Assembly (NCBI GenBank): GCA_937920585.1
Contig: CAKZSB010000161.1
Location: 1 to 64,000 of the forward strand
Reading direction: 5' to 3'
Length of the DNA stretch: 64,000 nt
From: an uncultured Granulosicoccaceae bacterium
Lineage (GTDB): Bacteria; Pseudomonadota; Gammaproteobacteria; Granulosicoccales; Granulosicoccaceae
Position 1 is the first letter of the stretch; every line of letters begins with the position of its first letter. Shown here piece after piece: positions 30,957 through 38,801 of this stretch. A program made the position numbers and the translations under genes. The notes beneath the pieces were generated by a model. It saw only the letters and a list, made by a program, of their open reading frames with translations. It was not told the origin of the DNA and ran no database searches.

Positions 30957-30989
30957 TTTTGCGAAAGCGCTATGATGGCGCTTTGCAAA
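30957..30989 (+). promoter_or_regulatory. Hairpin covering the nnr start
   Basis: TTTGC-g-AAAGCGC (about 30958-30970) can pair with GCGCTTTGCAAA (30978-30989), a stem of 12 pairs with one bulged G and a seven-base loop. The right arm ends on the A of the nnr ATG and no Shine-Dalgarno is visible, so translation may depend on opening of this stem. Confidence 0.4.
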
Positions 30990-32488
30990 TGTTGGAACCC
31001 GTGGAATTACTCACCAACAGCCAGATGGCGCTAGCCGATACCTCTACCATCGCCTCCGGCATCGATGAATTCGATCTGGTGTGCAGCGCAGCCGCTCGTG
31101 TCGTCAATTGCATTCGCAAGCGTTTCGCATCGCATCGGCAGGTGGTTGTGCTGTGCGGGCCGGGTAACAACGGTGCCGATGGCTATGTAACTGCGCGACT
31201 GTTACGCGATGCGGGTATCGCAGTATCGGTAGTTTCGGTTGTGGATGCCGGTAAGTCCGGCCCGGTTTGTACCCGTGCACGCACACATTGGGGCGGGCAG
31301 GTCACGCAACACCAGCATTGGCAACCCGATGCCTCGACGCTGGTCGTCGATGCAATGTTTGGCGCTGGTTTGTCTCGCGCTCTGAGCGGCGATGCGGCGC
31401 GATGGGCCGAGAACCTTCGCGGGGCGAATTGTCCTGTTTTGTCGATTGATGTGCCGTCCGGTCTGGACGGCGACACTGGTGTGGCCGAGGGCGTCGTGGT
31501 TCGGGCCGATGTAACCGTTACTTTCTTTCGTAAAAAGCCCGGTCATTTGTTGTATCCCGGCAGAGCGCTGTGTGGCGAGCTCATGCTCGAGGATATCGGG
31601 ATCGCAGCAGATGTGCTGACTCAGATAACGCCGCAGTATTTTGAAAACACACCGCGACTATGGGCTCACGTCTGGCCCGCCGCCCACATTGAACAACACA
31701 AATACCAGCGCGGTCATGCGCTCGTCTTCAGTGGTCCGATTCACGCGACAGGGGCTGCGCGACTGTCGGCCTGTGCCGCATTGCGCGCCGGCGCGGGTCT
31801 TGTCACGCTCGCCTGTCCTGTAGACGCGCTGACCGTGGTGGCATCACATCTCACGGCGGTGTTGATCGCACCCTGGGCGGATCGAACCGACTTCGACGCC
31901 ATACTCGACGATACTCGCAAGAATGCCGCTGTGATTGGGCCGGGTTTTGGGCTCGACGCGGATACCCGGGATCGGGTAGCGCAAGTGTTGCAACGCGCGG
32001 CCAGCGTGGTGCTGGATGCCGATGCGTTGACCACCTTTGAATCGCACAGCACGCAGTTCGTTGAGTTGCTGCCACAGGCTGCCGGGCAAGTGGTGCTGAC
32101 GCCGCATGACGGAGAGTATCGTCGTCTGTTTGACTGCAATGGAAACCGGCTGGAACGCGCCCGCTACGCGGCCAGGCAAACCGGTGCCATCGTCGTGTTG
32201 AAGGGGCCCGATACCGTTATTGCCGAGCCTTCGGGGCGCGCCGCTGTTAACGCCAATGCGCCACCGACACTCGCCACTGCCGGTTCTGGCGATGTGCTGG
32301 CCGGTATCATCTGTGGGCTGATGGCGCAGGGAATGCTTGCCTTTGAGGCGGCGTGCTGTGCGGTCTGGATGCATGGCGAGTGCGCCAATGCGTTCGGCGA
32401 CGGCCTGATCGCTGAGGATTTGGCCGATCAACTGCCCGTTGTGATTACCCGGTTAAAGCGCCAGCTTCAGGTGGATGCCTCGTCGTAA
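30989..32488 (+). CDS. nnr: Bifunctional NAD(P)H-hydrate epimerase/dehydratase
   Basis: 499-residue repair enzyme. The N-terminal YjeF_N epimerase (about 1-205, CGPGNNGADGYV) interconverts R- and S-NAD(P)HX; the C-terminal ribokinase-fold ADP/ATP-dependent dehydratase (about 215-490) has IGPGFGLD, LTPHDGEYRRLF, LKGPDTVIA and the catalytic-loop AGSGDVLAGII. ATG 30989 is chosen over an in-frame TTG at 30959 since it fits the family start (ELLTNSQM). Unlike in E. coli, tsaE does not follow. The 3' end overlaps the opposing PhyH gene by 22 bp. Confidence 0.95.
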   Translation: MLEPVELLTNSQMALADTSTIASGIDEFDLVCSAAARVVNCIRKRFASHRQVVVLCGPGNNGADGYVTARLLRDAGIAVSVVSVVDAGKSGPVCTRARTHWGGQVTQHQHWQPDASTLVVDAMFGAGLSRALSGDAARWAENLRGANCPVLSIDVPSGLDGDTGVAEGVVVRADVTVTFFRKKPGHLLYPGRALCGELMLEDIGIAADVLTQITPQYFENTPRLWAHVWPAAHIEQHKYQRGHALVFSGPIHATGAARLSACAALRAGAGLVTLACPVDALTVVASHLTAVLIAPWADRTDFDAILDDTRKNAAVIGPGFGLDADTRDRVAQVLQRAASVVLDADALTTFESHSTQFVELLPQAAGQVVLTPHDGEYRRLFDCNGNRLERARYAARQTGAIVVLKGPDTVIAEPSGRAAVNANAPPTLATAGSGDVLAGIICGLMAQGMLAFEAACCAVWMHGECANAFGDGLIAEDLADQLPVVITRLKRQLQVDASS

Positions 32489-33354
32489 ACGTCGAAAAAC
32501 CGGTTTTCGAGTGTACTCTGATTTTCGTAAATCGATCCCTGTTGCGGAGCCGGAGGCAGTGGCAGACGCACTGGCGCTGCGGCCATTCTGGGATGCAGGG
32601 TTGGCTCTCCGGCGACAATCCAGGAATTGTATTCGTTCCAGTCGTCGATAGTTTCAACCAATGGCCAGGCATCGTTCGCGGTGAATTGATACAACAGGAA
32701 GTTTCTTGATCGATCGGAGCGGTTGAGCGCTGAACCGTGTATTGATCTGACGTGATGAAATGTCATCGAGCCAGCGGGGCCTTTTAGCGGAACCGCGGCC
32801 TGCAAATCCATTTCACTTTTCACCGGATCTATCGCACCGCAGAAAAAGCCGCCCGCGTGGTGATCGAGTGTCGGTCCTTTGTGGCTGCCCGGGATAACCA
32901 TCATCGGGCCGTTGATGTCATCGACGTCGTCGAGCATTACGCCAACCGCCAGCAGATCGTCGTTAGTGTGCGGGTAGAACGCCCAGTCCTGATGCCACTC
33001 TACCGCGGCACCGTAACCCGCGGCCTTCATATTCAGCTTGCTGGTCTGGAAGCGAACTCCGGGGCCGATGAGCCTTGTCAGTATCGACAACAGTTTTGGG
33101 TGGCGCATGAGTTCCAGGGCGCTTGGCATCACGGTGTGTGGGTGCTTGATGCGTCTTACCCTGGGCGCATCGGGGCTGTGTGTTGGCTCAAGGTCGTAGG
33201 TATCGTTGTTCGAGGTAACTTTGGCCGCGGCGGCAACGACCTGCGCCAGATCGCTGCGCAAGTGATTCAGCTCGGTGGTGTCCAGCACGTTTTCAACGAC
33301 AAGATAACCCTGATCGCGATAGAACTGGACATCGGTTTGGTTGATCATTGTCAC
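32467..33354 (-). CDS. PhyH-family dioxygenase, second copy
   Basis: 295-residue Fe(II)/2-oxoglutarate oxygenase of the phytanoyl-CoA dioxygenase family. Facial triad H121 and D123 (EWHQDWAFYP) and H206 (SIHGS); R217 is placed to bind 2-oxoglutarate. It shares the fold but little sequence outside motifs with the other PhyH protein in this window, so it is not a recent duplicate. Family members of this length hydroxylate diverse small molecules; no neighbour identifies the substrate. Convergent and overlapping with nnr by 22 bp; diverges from the cyclase gene across 233 bp holding no other gene. Confidence 0.86.
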   Translation of the reverse strand: MTMINQTDVQFYRDQGYLVVENVLDTTELNHLRSDLAQVVAAAAKVTSNNDTYDLEPTHSPDAPRVRRIKHPHTVMPSALELMRHPKLLSILTRLIGPGVRFQTSKLNMKAAGYGAAVEWHQDWAFYPHTNDDLLAVGVMLDDVDDINGPMMVIPGSHKGPTLDHHAGGFFCGAIDPVKSEMDLQAAVPLKGPAGSMTFHHVRSIHGSALNRSDRSRNFLLYQFTANDAWPLVETIDDWNEYNSWIVAGEPTLHPRMAAAPVRLPLPPAPQQGSIYENQSTLENRFFDVYDEAST

Positions 33355-33587
33355 TCACCTGAGGAAACGAACAATAAAGTGTAATACACGACCACTGCGG
33401 CAACAAACTGCCGTCGGGATTGAGATTTTTCTGGAGCTAACCGGAGGCTAGAGGTAAGGTAACGGTTCTACGGTCAGTTTGCACTGTCGACGATCGTGCG
33501 TTTGCGCATTGCCGATAGTGGAAGGTAGAGTCGGGTCGCCGCGGAGCAGAAATCCGCTGCGCAACCACTATATAGCGAGGAAAAATC

Positions 33588-34658
33588 ATGAAAATCAGTA
33601 AGGCGTTACCAGCTCGTACATTGCTTGGCAGTCTGGTTGTTGGCGGCCTGATGGCCATTGGGGCAAGTTCGGCAAGTCTTGCGCAAAACTCTGCACCTAT
33701 CGATGAAAACTGGGCACCGTCGATCTGGGGGGCCGATGATCGCCTCGGCATGATGAATGTGCTGTCGCCAGAGATGGTCATGAAAAACGTCGGTCTGATC
33801 AAAACCGGCCGCTGGGCCACGCTCGGCAAGATCTATCAGAGCGACGCTCCGTTTTTCGGCGCTCGCGGCTTCAACATGACGATACCCGGACTGCCCACTG
33901 GCGGACCCTTTGGCGAACATCAACTGGTCTACAACGACGAAATGCTGACTGCAGAGATCGGCCAGGTCGGTACTCAGTTTGATGGTCCCGGCCACATTGG
34001 TGTGATTTCCCCGAAAGGCGACTGGTTCTACAACGGTCAGCTGCTGGCAGGCAACGCAGGCTCGCACGGTATGGGCTCGCTCGGTGTCGAGACGGTGGCT
34101 CACAAGGGCTATGTGTGCCGAGGCGTGCTGCTGGATGCGGCAGCCTACAAAGGGGTTGACCAGATGCCGATTCCGAAAGGCGGTGATGCAAACGATGTCG
34201 GCAACGTCAATGGCGACGATCTGGACAAGATGGCCGAAAAGCAGGGCATCGCGCCGATTGGCGAGGGCGATTGCGTGTTTCTCTACACCGGCCACGGCAA
34301 TCTATGGCATCCGCGTGACTGGGACAGCTTTGATGCGGCTGAAAAGCAAGAGCGCATCGCCACGTTTAACTCGGGCACGCCCGGTTTTGGTATGTCCGCC
34401 TGCCAGGTCATGATTGATCGCAAGATCGCACTGACCGGCAGCGATACCTGGCCGACTGAAGCAGTGCCCGGTGAAAACGTGAAAAATCCCTTCGAGTGTC
34501 ACGTACAGATGCAGACCCGCAATGGTATCTGGAATCTGGAGAACATGGACTTCACGCAGTTGCTGGAAGACAAAGTGTATGAGTTCCTGTTTGTCTGGGC
34601 ACCGTTGAAGATTAAAGGTGGTACAGGCTCACCCGGCAACCCGATCGCACTCTACTGA
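33588..34658 (+). CDS. Exported cyclase-family (kynurenine formamidase-like) hydrolase
   Basis: 356-residue protein of the metal-dependent cyclase/amidohydrolase family (PF04199). A Sec signal peptide covers about 1-32 (LLGSLVVGGLMAIGASSASLAQ), so it should act in the periplasm, unlike KynB. The metal motif HxGTHxDxPxH appears altered: VGTQFDGPGH has Gln for the second His. DCVFLYTGHG and a later His-rich loop fit the family. Preceded by GCGAGGAAAAATC, a good ribosome-binding site. Substrate unknown; amide, ester or lactone hydrolysis is likely. Followed directly by a strong terminator, so it is monocistronic. Confidence 0.8.
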   Translation: MKISKALPARTLLGSLVVGGLMAIGASSASLAQNSAPIDENWAPSIWGADDRLGMMNVLSPEMVMKNVGLIKTGRWATLGKIYQSDAPFFGARGFNMTIPGLPTGGPFGEHQLVYNDEMLTAEIGQVGTQFDGPGHIGVISPKGDWFYNGQLLAGNAGSHGMGSLGVETVAHKGYVCRGVLLDAAAYKGVDQMPIPKGGDANDVGNVNGDDLDKMAEKQGIAPIGEGDCVFLYTGHGNLWHPRDWDSFDAAEKQERIATFNSGTPGFGMSACQVMIDRKIALTGSDTWPTEAVPGENVKNPFECHVQMQTRNGIWNLENMDFTQLLEDKVYEFLFVWAPLKIKGGTGSPGNPIALY

Positions 34659-34680
34659 TTTGTCAGCATAGTTTGATCGG

Positions 34681-34712
34681 AAATTCGGCCCGCATGCGGG
34701 CCGAATTTTTTT
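34681..34712. terminator. Rho-independent terminator after the cyclase gene
   Basis: AAATTCGGCCCG (34681-34692) pairs perfectly with CGGGCCGAATTT (34697-34708) around a CATG loop, followed by further T. An A-run on the left is short, so it acts mainly on the plus strand. Confidence 0.92.
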
Positions 34713-34742
34713 ATGCTGATGCAGCGCTGAACAACTAATCCT

Positions 34743-35369
34743 GTGCTCGACGCCAGCTGGTCAATTTTCCTGATCGCCTCGGTGGCCATTATCGCAACGC
34801 CGGGTCAGGACATGCTGCTGGTAATGTCTCGCTCGGTCGCACAGGGTTCTGTGGCCGGTGTCGTGACAGCCGCGGGGGTCAGTTGTGGTCTGCTGATGCA
34901 CACTCTGTTGGCGACGATCGGTGTCGGTGCGATCGTGCAAACATCTGACTGGTTGTTTCTGTCGATGAAAATTGTCGGCGCGTTGTATTTGATCTATCTG
35001 GGCGTGTTGTTGTTGCGCAGCTCCAGTGCCGAGCTGGCACTAACCGGTTCAAATGTTCGCAGTGTCGGGCGGCTCTTTGTCGACGGCACCCTGTCCAATA
35101 TCGCCAATCCCAAGATAGCGATTTTCTATTTTGCGTTTCTACCCCAGTTTGTGTTGCCGCAGGCGCAAAGTCCGACACTCACCATTTTCGCCCTGGGTGC
35201 AGCGTTTGCCCTGTTGACGTTTCTGATGAAGGGGCCGGTTGGCTATTTTGCTGGCCGATTATCGCGCTGGCTGAGAGATAACCCCGATTATCTGCTGGGC
35301 GTACACAAGGTCAGCGGTGTCGTGTTGATTTTGCTCGGTGTGCGGCTGTGGTTTAGCGAGCGACCGTGA
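34743..35369 (+). CDS. LysE/RhtB-family amino acid exporter
   Basis: 208-residue inner-membrane exporter with six predicted membrane segments. Family hallmarks: the N-terminal ATPGQDMLLVMSRS (PGP-like) motif near 17-30, IYLGVLLLRSS, and FVDGTLSNIANPKIAIFYFAFLPQF near 110-137. It likely exports an amino acid or homoserine-lactone-like compound; specificity cannot be predicted. Start is GTG. Its TGA abuts the stop of the convergent P450 gene, forming TGATCA. Confidence 0.92.
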   Translation: MLDASWSIFLIASVAIIATPGQDMLLVMSRSVAQGSVAGVVTAAGVSCGLLMHTLLATIGVGAIVQTSDWLFLSMKIVGALYLIYLGVLLLRSSSAELALTGSNVRSVGRLFVDGTLSNIANPKIAIFYFAFLPQFVLPQAQSPTLTIFALGAAFALLTFLMKGPVGYFAGRLSRWLRDNPDYLLGVHKVSGVVLILLGVRLWFSERP

Positions 35370-36593
35370 TCACTCCAAATGCAGGGGTAATCGTTCCAGG
35401 CCATGAATTGCATTGCCCGGCCGCCAGACCGGTTCGCCGGCCAGTGCCAGTGAGCTGACTTTTTCTGCAATGGCGGTAAGTACTGCGGTGCCCTCGGCGC
35501 GGGCAACGTTCTGTCCAACACAGGCGTGAATGCCGGCGCCCAGCGCCATGTGGCCACTGCTGTTGCGTTCGATATCGAACTTGTCGGCATCCGGCCAGTG
35601 TCGTTCATCCAGGTTGGCTGATCCGAGTACACAGAGAATTTTACTTCCCTCCTTTATGTTGATGTCGCTGACAGTGGTGTCGGTGTGTGCGGTTCGGCAA
35701 AACGCATGTACCGGTGAGGTGTAGCGCAAAGTCTCCTCCAGCGCAGACTTCGCAAGCTGCGGATTGGCTCTGAGCTTTTTATATTGTTCGGGGTGAGTTG
35801 CCAGGCACCACAGCGCGTTGCCGATCAGGGTAACGGTTGTGTCTACACCGGCCGACAACAACGAGCGCACCAGCATGGCCGCCTCGTCCTCGGTGATTTC
35901 ACCTGTGTCGGCAGCCGCGTAAATAGTTGCGCCAAAACCGTCTGGTGTCAGATTTTCACGCATACATTGTTCGGTGATCCACGGCACGATGTCCGGACCC
36001 ATTGCCATTGCCTGGCGGCGCAGGGCATTGTCCGGCCCCAACGCGTTAAATACCATTGAGCCGTAGTCCACCAGTTTGCGTCGATCTGCCTGTTGCAGCC
36101 CGACCGCTTTTGGAAAGACCCGGGTAGGGAAGGTTTCCGCCAGTTCACCGACGGCTTCGATCTGCCGCTTTTCGAACAGGCTGTCGATCAGCAGTTCTGC
36201 TTCGACTTTGAAGGTGTCTCGCAGATTGGCCACCGCGCGCGGCGACATCGCGCGCAGGATGACGCTGCGGGTTTTATCGTGATAGGGCGGATCGACTTCC
36301 AGCACGATACTGGCTGGCCGCCAGGGTTTTTCGAGGCTGAAATCCTGCAATCCCACACCGCGCGAGGATACGAAACGCTGCCAGTCAGAAAATACTTCCC
36401 GTGTTTCCTCGTAGCGGCCGCAGGCGAGCATCGAGTAGCGTGACAGGTAGACAAAAGGTCCCAGGTCGCGCAGTTGATTGTAGAATCCTGCGGGATTGAT
36501 CAGGATGTCGGTCGCATAGGGATCGATGTCCCAGACGGGTACATTTTCAGGCGGCTGTATTGCCCTGTGACCTTCGATCATTTGCATCGCCAT
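35370..36593 (-). CDS. Cytochrome P450
   Basis: 407-residue soluble bacterial P450. I-helix AGVDTT (248-253), ExxR E287-R290, and the haem loop LGAGIHACVG with thiolate C358; the usual Phe seven residues before Cys is Leu here. No membrane anchor, so it needs separate ferredoxin and reductase partners, none of which is in the window. Similar proteins oxidise aromatic or terpenoid carboxylates; substrate unknown. Located between convergent LysE and the emrA-like gene, 20 bp after the latter's stop. Confidence 0.95.
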   Translation of the reverse strand: MAMQMIEGHRAIQPPENVPVWDIDPYATDILINPAGFYNQLRDLGPFVYLSRYSMLACGRYEETREVFSDWQRFVSSRGVGLQDFSLEKPWRPASIVLEVDPPYHDKTRSVILRAMSPRAVANLRDTFKVEAELLIDSLFEKRQIEAVGELAETFPTRVFPKAVGLQQADRRKLVDYGSMVFNALGPDNALRRQAMAMGPDIVPWITEQCMRENLTPDGFGATIYAAADTGEITEDEAAMLVRSLLSAGVDTTVTLIGNALWCLATHPEQYKKLRANPQLAKSALEETLRYTSPVHAFCRTAHTDTTVSDINIKEGSKILCVLGSANLDERHWPDADKFDIERNSSGHMALGAGIHACVGQNVARAEGTAVLTAIAEKVSSLALAGEPVWRPGNAIHGLERLPLHLE

Positions 36594-36613
36594 CTCTCCC
36601 CCGATCGCGAAAT

Positions 36614-38269
36614 CTACCTTGTCGTTTTATCGAGCGCGGTTATTTCGCTTTGTATTGTACCGATACGACGCACCCACGGGCCGTAGCGTTTGCTGGTTTC
36701 TGGCAGAGCTTGCATGGCCGTTTGTGCGTCGGCACGCGACGCGTAGAGGCCACTGGCAAGTCCATACTCAGCCAAATTCTGTGCGTTCGTTTTATAGTGG
36801 TAGGTGATGATTGGCCGGTCTTCCGGCAAATGGCGGGCAAAATTTTCCAGAAATGCAAGATTCGAGCTCGAGCCAATTTGAATGGTGTAGCTGTCGGTGC
36901 GCTGATTGAGTAACCAGTAGTTGTTGTGTTCGGTCTCGTTGCCGGTGTGATGGGTCGCAGGCGTACTGTCTGTTTGTACCGGGTTGGTTTCTTTTTGCAA
37001 TGCCAGGCTGTCTGCCAGATCAAACAACGAGGATCGTTCAGGTTGCTTTGTCGAGAGCGGCAAAGTGCCGAGCGGTGTCACTGCTGCCACCCGTTGTTGT
37101 GGTGTAGCCGTGGCGAATGTCTCATCGGCCGGTGCGCTGATTGCCAGGCCCTTGTGCAGTAATGCCCGTGCAAATGATGGCACCAGTGGACTGTAGGCCA
37201 GTCGCTCCAGAAATTCGGGCAAAGCACGTTTTTGCTCGCTGTCTATGGTTACCTTCGCCGTCATGCCTGCTCTGAGTGGTGGTGCATCCGCAGGTTTTTC
37301 AACGGCCAGTTTCACCGGTACGCGCTGCACGACCTTGACCCAGTTGCCAGTCGCATTCTGGGCTGGCAGCAGCGAGAATTCGGCGCCGGTTGCGGGTGCG
37401 ATTGTCGATACGGCGGCGGGCCATTCGATATCCGGGTATGCATCGACTTCGATGGTTGCCGATTGCCCGGGGCGCAGATTGGTTAAGCGAGTTTCTTTGA
37501 GATTCGCCTCCACCCACACATCATCGGTGTCGATCAGTGTGAACACAGCGTTACCGGCCTGCACGAATTCACCGGGTTGCAACCGCACATTGCTGACGAT
37601 GCCACTGGCCGGCGCCAGTACTGTGGTTTTATCCAGCAGTGTCCGGGTTTGCTTGTAGCGGGCCTCAGCCTGCAGGTAGGCTGGATGAGCCTCTGAAGGC
37701 TGCCTGGCAGATCCGCCAAGATTAGCCAGTACGCGTCGTGCGCGCTGAGTCAGAACTGCAACGCTTTGCTCTGCGGCTTGCAGGTTGTGGTACGCCTCAT
37801 CGTGTGACTCTGTGACGCCCAGGCCCCTGGCTTTCAGGGCGCTTTGTCGCTCATATTGTCCGGCGAGAAAGCGCACGCGCTCGCGTGCGGCCTCTATTGC
37901 CACGCCTGCCTCGCGGTAGTCGACGCGCATCGATTCGATCTCTGCTTTGGCGACAGCCATCTCGGCACGCGCCTCGGCGACCTGCAGTTCAAGCGGCGCC
38001 GGATCCAGCTTGAAAAGCACGCTGCCAGCGGACACCAGGCTGTTGTCGGTAACGGCCACGTCGACCACGCGGCCGCTGGTGTCTGCGCTGATCGCGATGA
38101 TATTGGCCTTCACATAGGCGTTTTCGCTGACCACATAGCGACCGCCGGCGAAATAGTAGTGCGAGGCTGTGATGATGGCCAGGAAGGGTACGACGATCAG
38201 CAGTACCGCGCGCATTGCCATTCGGCGCAGTCGGGTCAGCACGGGAACGTGAGCAGGTTCATCCGTCAT
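36614..38269 (-). CDS. EmrA-like membrane fusion protein with C-terminal SPOR-like domain
   Basis: 551-residue periplasmic adaptor of a tripartite efflux pump. Membrane segment about 20-40; lipoyl and barrel-sandwich halves about 45-110 and 215-330; a helical hairpin about 95-190. EmrA is normally near 390 residues. After a linker (about 340-450) comes a domain, about 455-545, with SYTIQIGSSSN, YGLASGLY and YGPWVRRI that matches the C-terminal SPOR region of the DamX-like protein in this window. A peptidoglycan-binding extension on an adaptor is unusual. Start overlaps the marR gene, and emrB diverges. Confidence 0.88.
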   Translation of the reverse strand: MTDEPAHVPVLTRLRRMAMRAVLLIVVPFLAIITASHYYFAGGRYVVSENAYVKANIIAISADTSGRVVDVAVTDNSLVSAGSVLFKLDPAPLELQVAEARAEMAVAKAEIESMRVDYREAGVAIEAARERVRFLAGQYERQSALKARGLGVTESHDEAYHNLQAAEQSVAVLTQRARRVLANLGGSARQPSEAHPAYLQAEARYKQTRTLLDKTTVLAPASGIVSNVRLQPGEFVQAGNAVFTLIDTDDVWVEANLKETRLTNLRPGQSATIEVDAYPDIEWPAAVSTIAPATGAEFSLLPAQNATGNWVKVVQRVPVKLAVEKPADAPPLRAGMTAKVTIDSEQKRALPEFLERLAYSPLVPSFARALLHKGLAISAPADETFATATPQQRVAAVTPLGTLPLSTKQPERSSLFDLADSLALQKETNPVQTDSTPATHHTGNETEHNNYWLLNQRTDSYTIQIGSSSNLAFLENFARHLPEDRPIITYHYKTNAQNLAEYGLASGLYASRADAQTAMQALPETSKRYGPWVRRIGTIQSEITALDKTTR

Positions 38270-38711
38270 TGCAGGCTGCCGGCGATGTGAGATTGTCTTT
38301 TATCTGCAGCAATGCATCGACGAGTTGCTGGTGTTCCGGCTCGGTCAGGCCGGCCAGTGCCTGACGGCGGACTTCAGCGGCATGTTGGCGCATCTCTCGA
38401 ATCATGGGCTCGACGTCGACGGTGAGGTAAACGCGGTTGGCGCGCCGATCATTGGGGTCGCACTCGCGTCGAATCCATTTTTTTGCCTCCAGTCTGTCCA
38501 GCAATCGCCCCAGGCTGGGTTTCTCGATTTCCATCAGATCGGCCAGTGTTGTCTGGGTCAGACCGTCCTCTCGATACAAATGGGTGAGTACCCACCATTG
38601 CGAGCGGGTTAGCCCGATGGCCTTAACCCGGCGATCAAAATTGGTTCTTAACAACCGTGCGACATCATGCAGAATGAGGCCGAAGTTGCGATCGAGGCTC
38701 TCTTGTAACAT
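38259..38711 (-). CDS. MarR-family repressor
   Basis: 150-residue winged-helix dimer. Recognition region LTQTTLADLMEIEKPSLGRLLDRLEAKKWIRR (split across about 55-86) and wing DPNDRRANRVYLT. Probably controls the emrA/emrB pair, as EmrR does in E. coli, releasing DNA on binding hydrophobic drugs; ligand not known. Its 3' end overlaps the emrA-like start by 11 bp, so regulator and adaptor are co-transcribed and diverge from emrB. Confidence 0.92.
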   Translation of the reverse strand: MLQESLDRNFGLILHDVARLLRTNFDRRVKAIGLTRSQWWVLTHLYREDGLTQTTLADLMEIEKPSLGRLLDRLEAKKWIRRECDPNDRRANRVYLTVDVEPMIREMRQHAAEVRRQALAGLTEPEHQQLVDALLQIKDNLTSPAACNDG

Positions 38712-38742
38712 TCGTGAATATTAGTAAGCTGCGCAATAATAA

Positions 38743-38758
38743 GCAACGATATAATTGC
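38743..38758. promoter_or_regulatory. Candidate MarR operator between marR and emrB
   Basis: GCAACGATATAATTGC is a 16-bp dyad with 12 matching positions (GCAA/TTGC arms, ATAT centre) in the 90-bp divergent region. Its size fits MarR-type operators. Only one such site was noticed; binding is inferred. Confidence 0.35.
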
Positions 38759-38801
38759 CTGGGTTGTTAAATATTTTGATCCGAAGGATGGATAAAATCG
38801 A

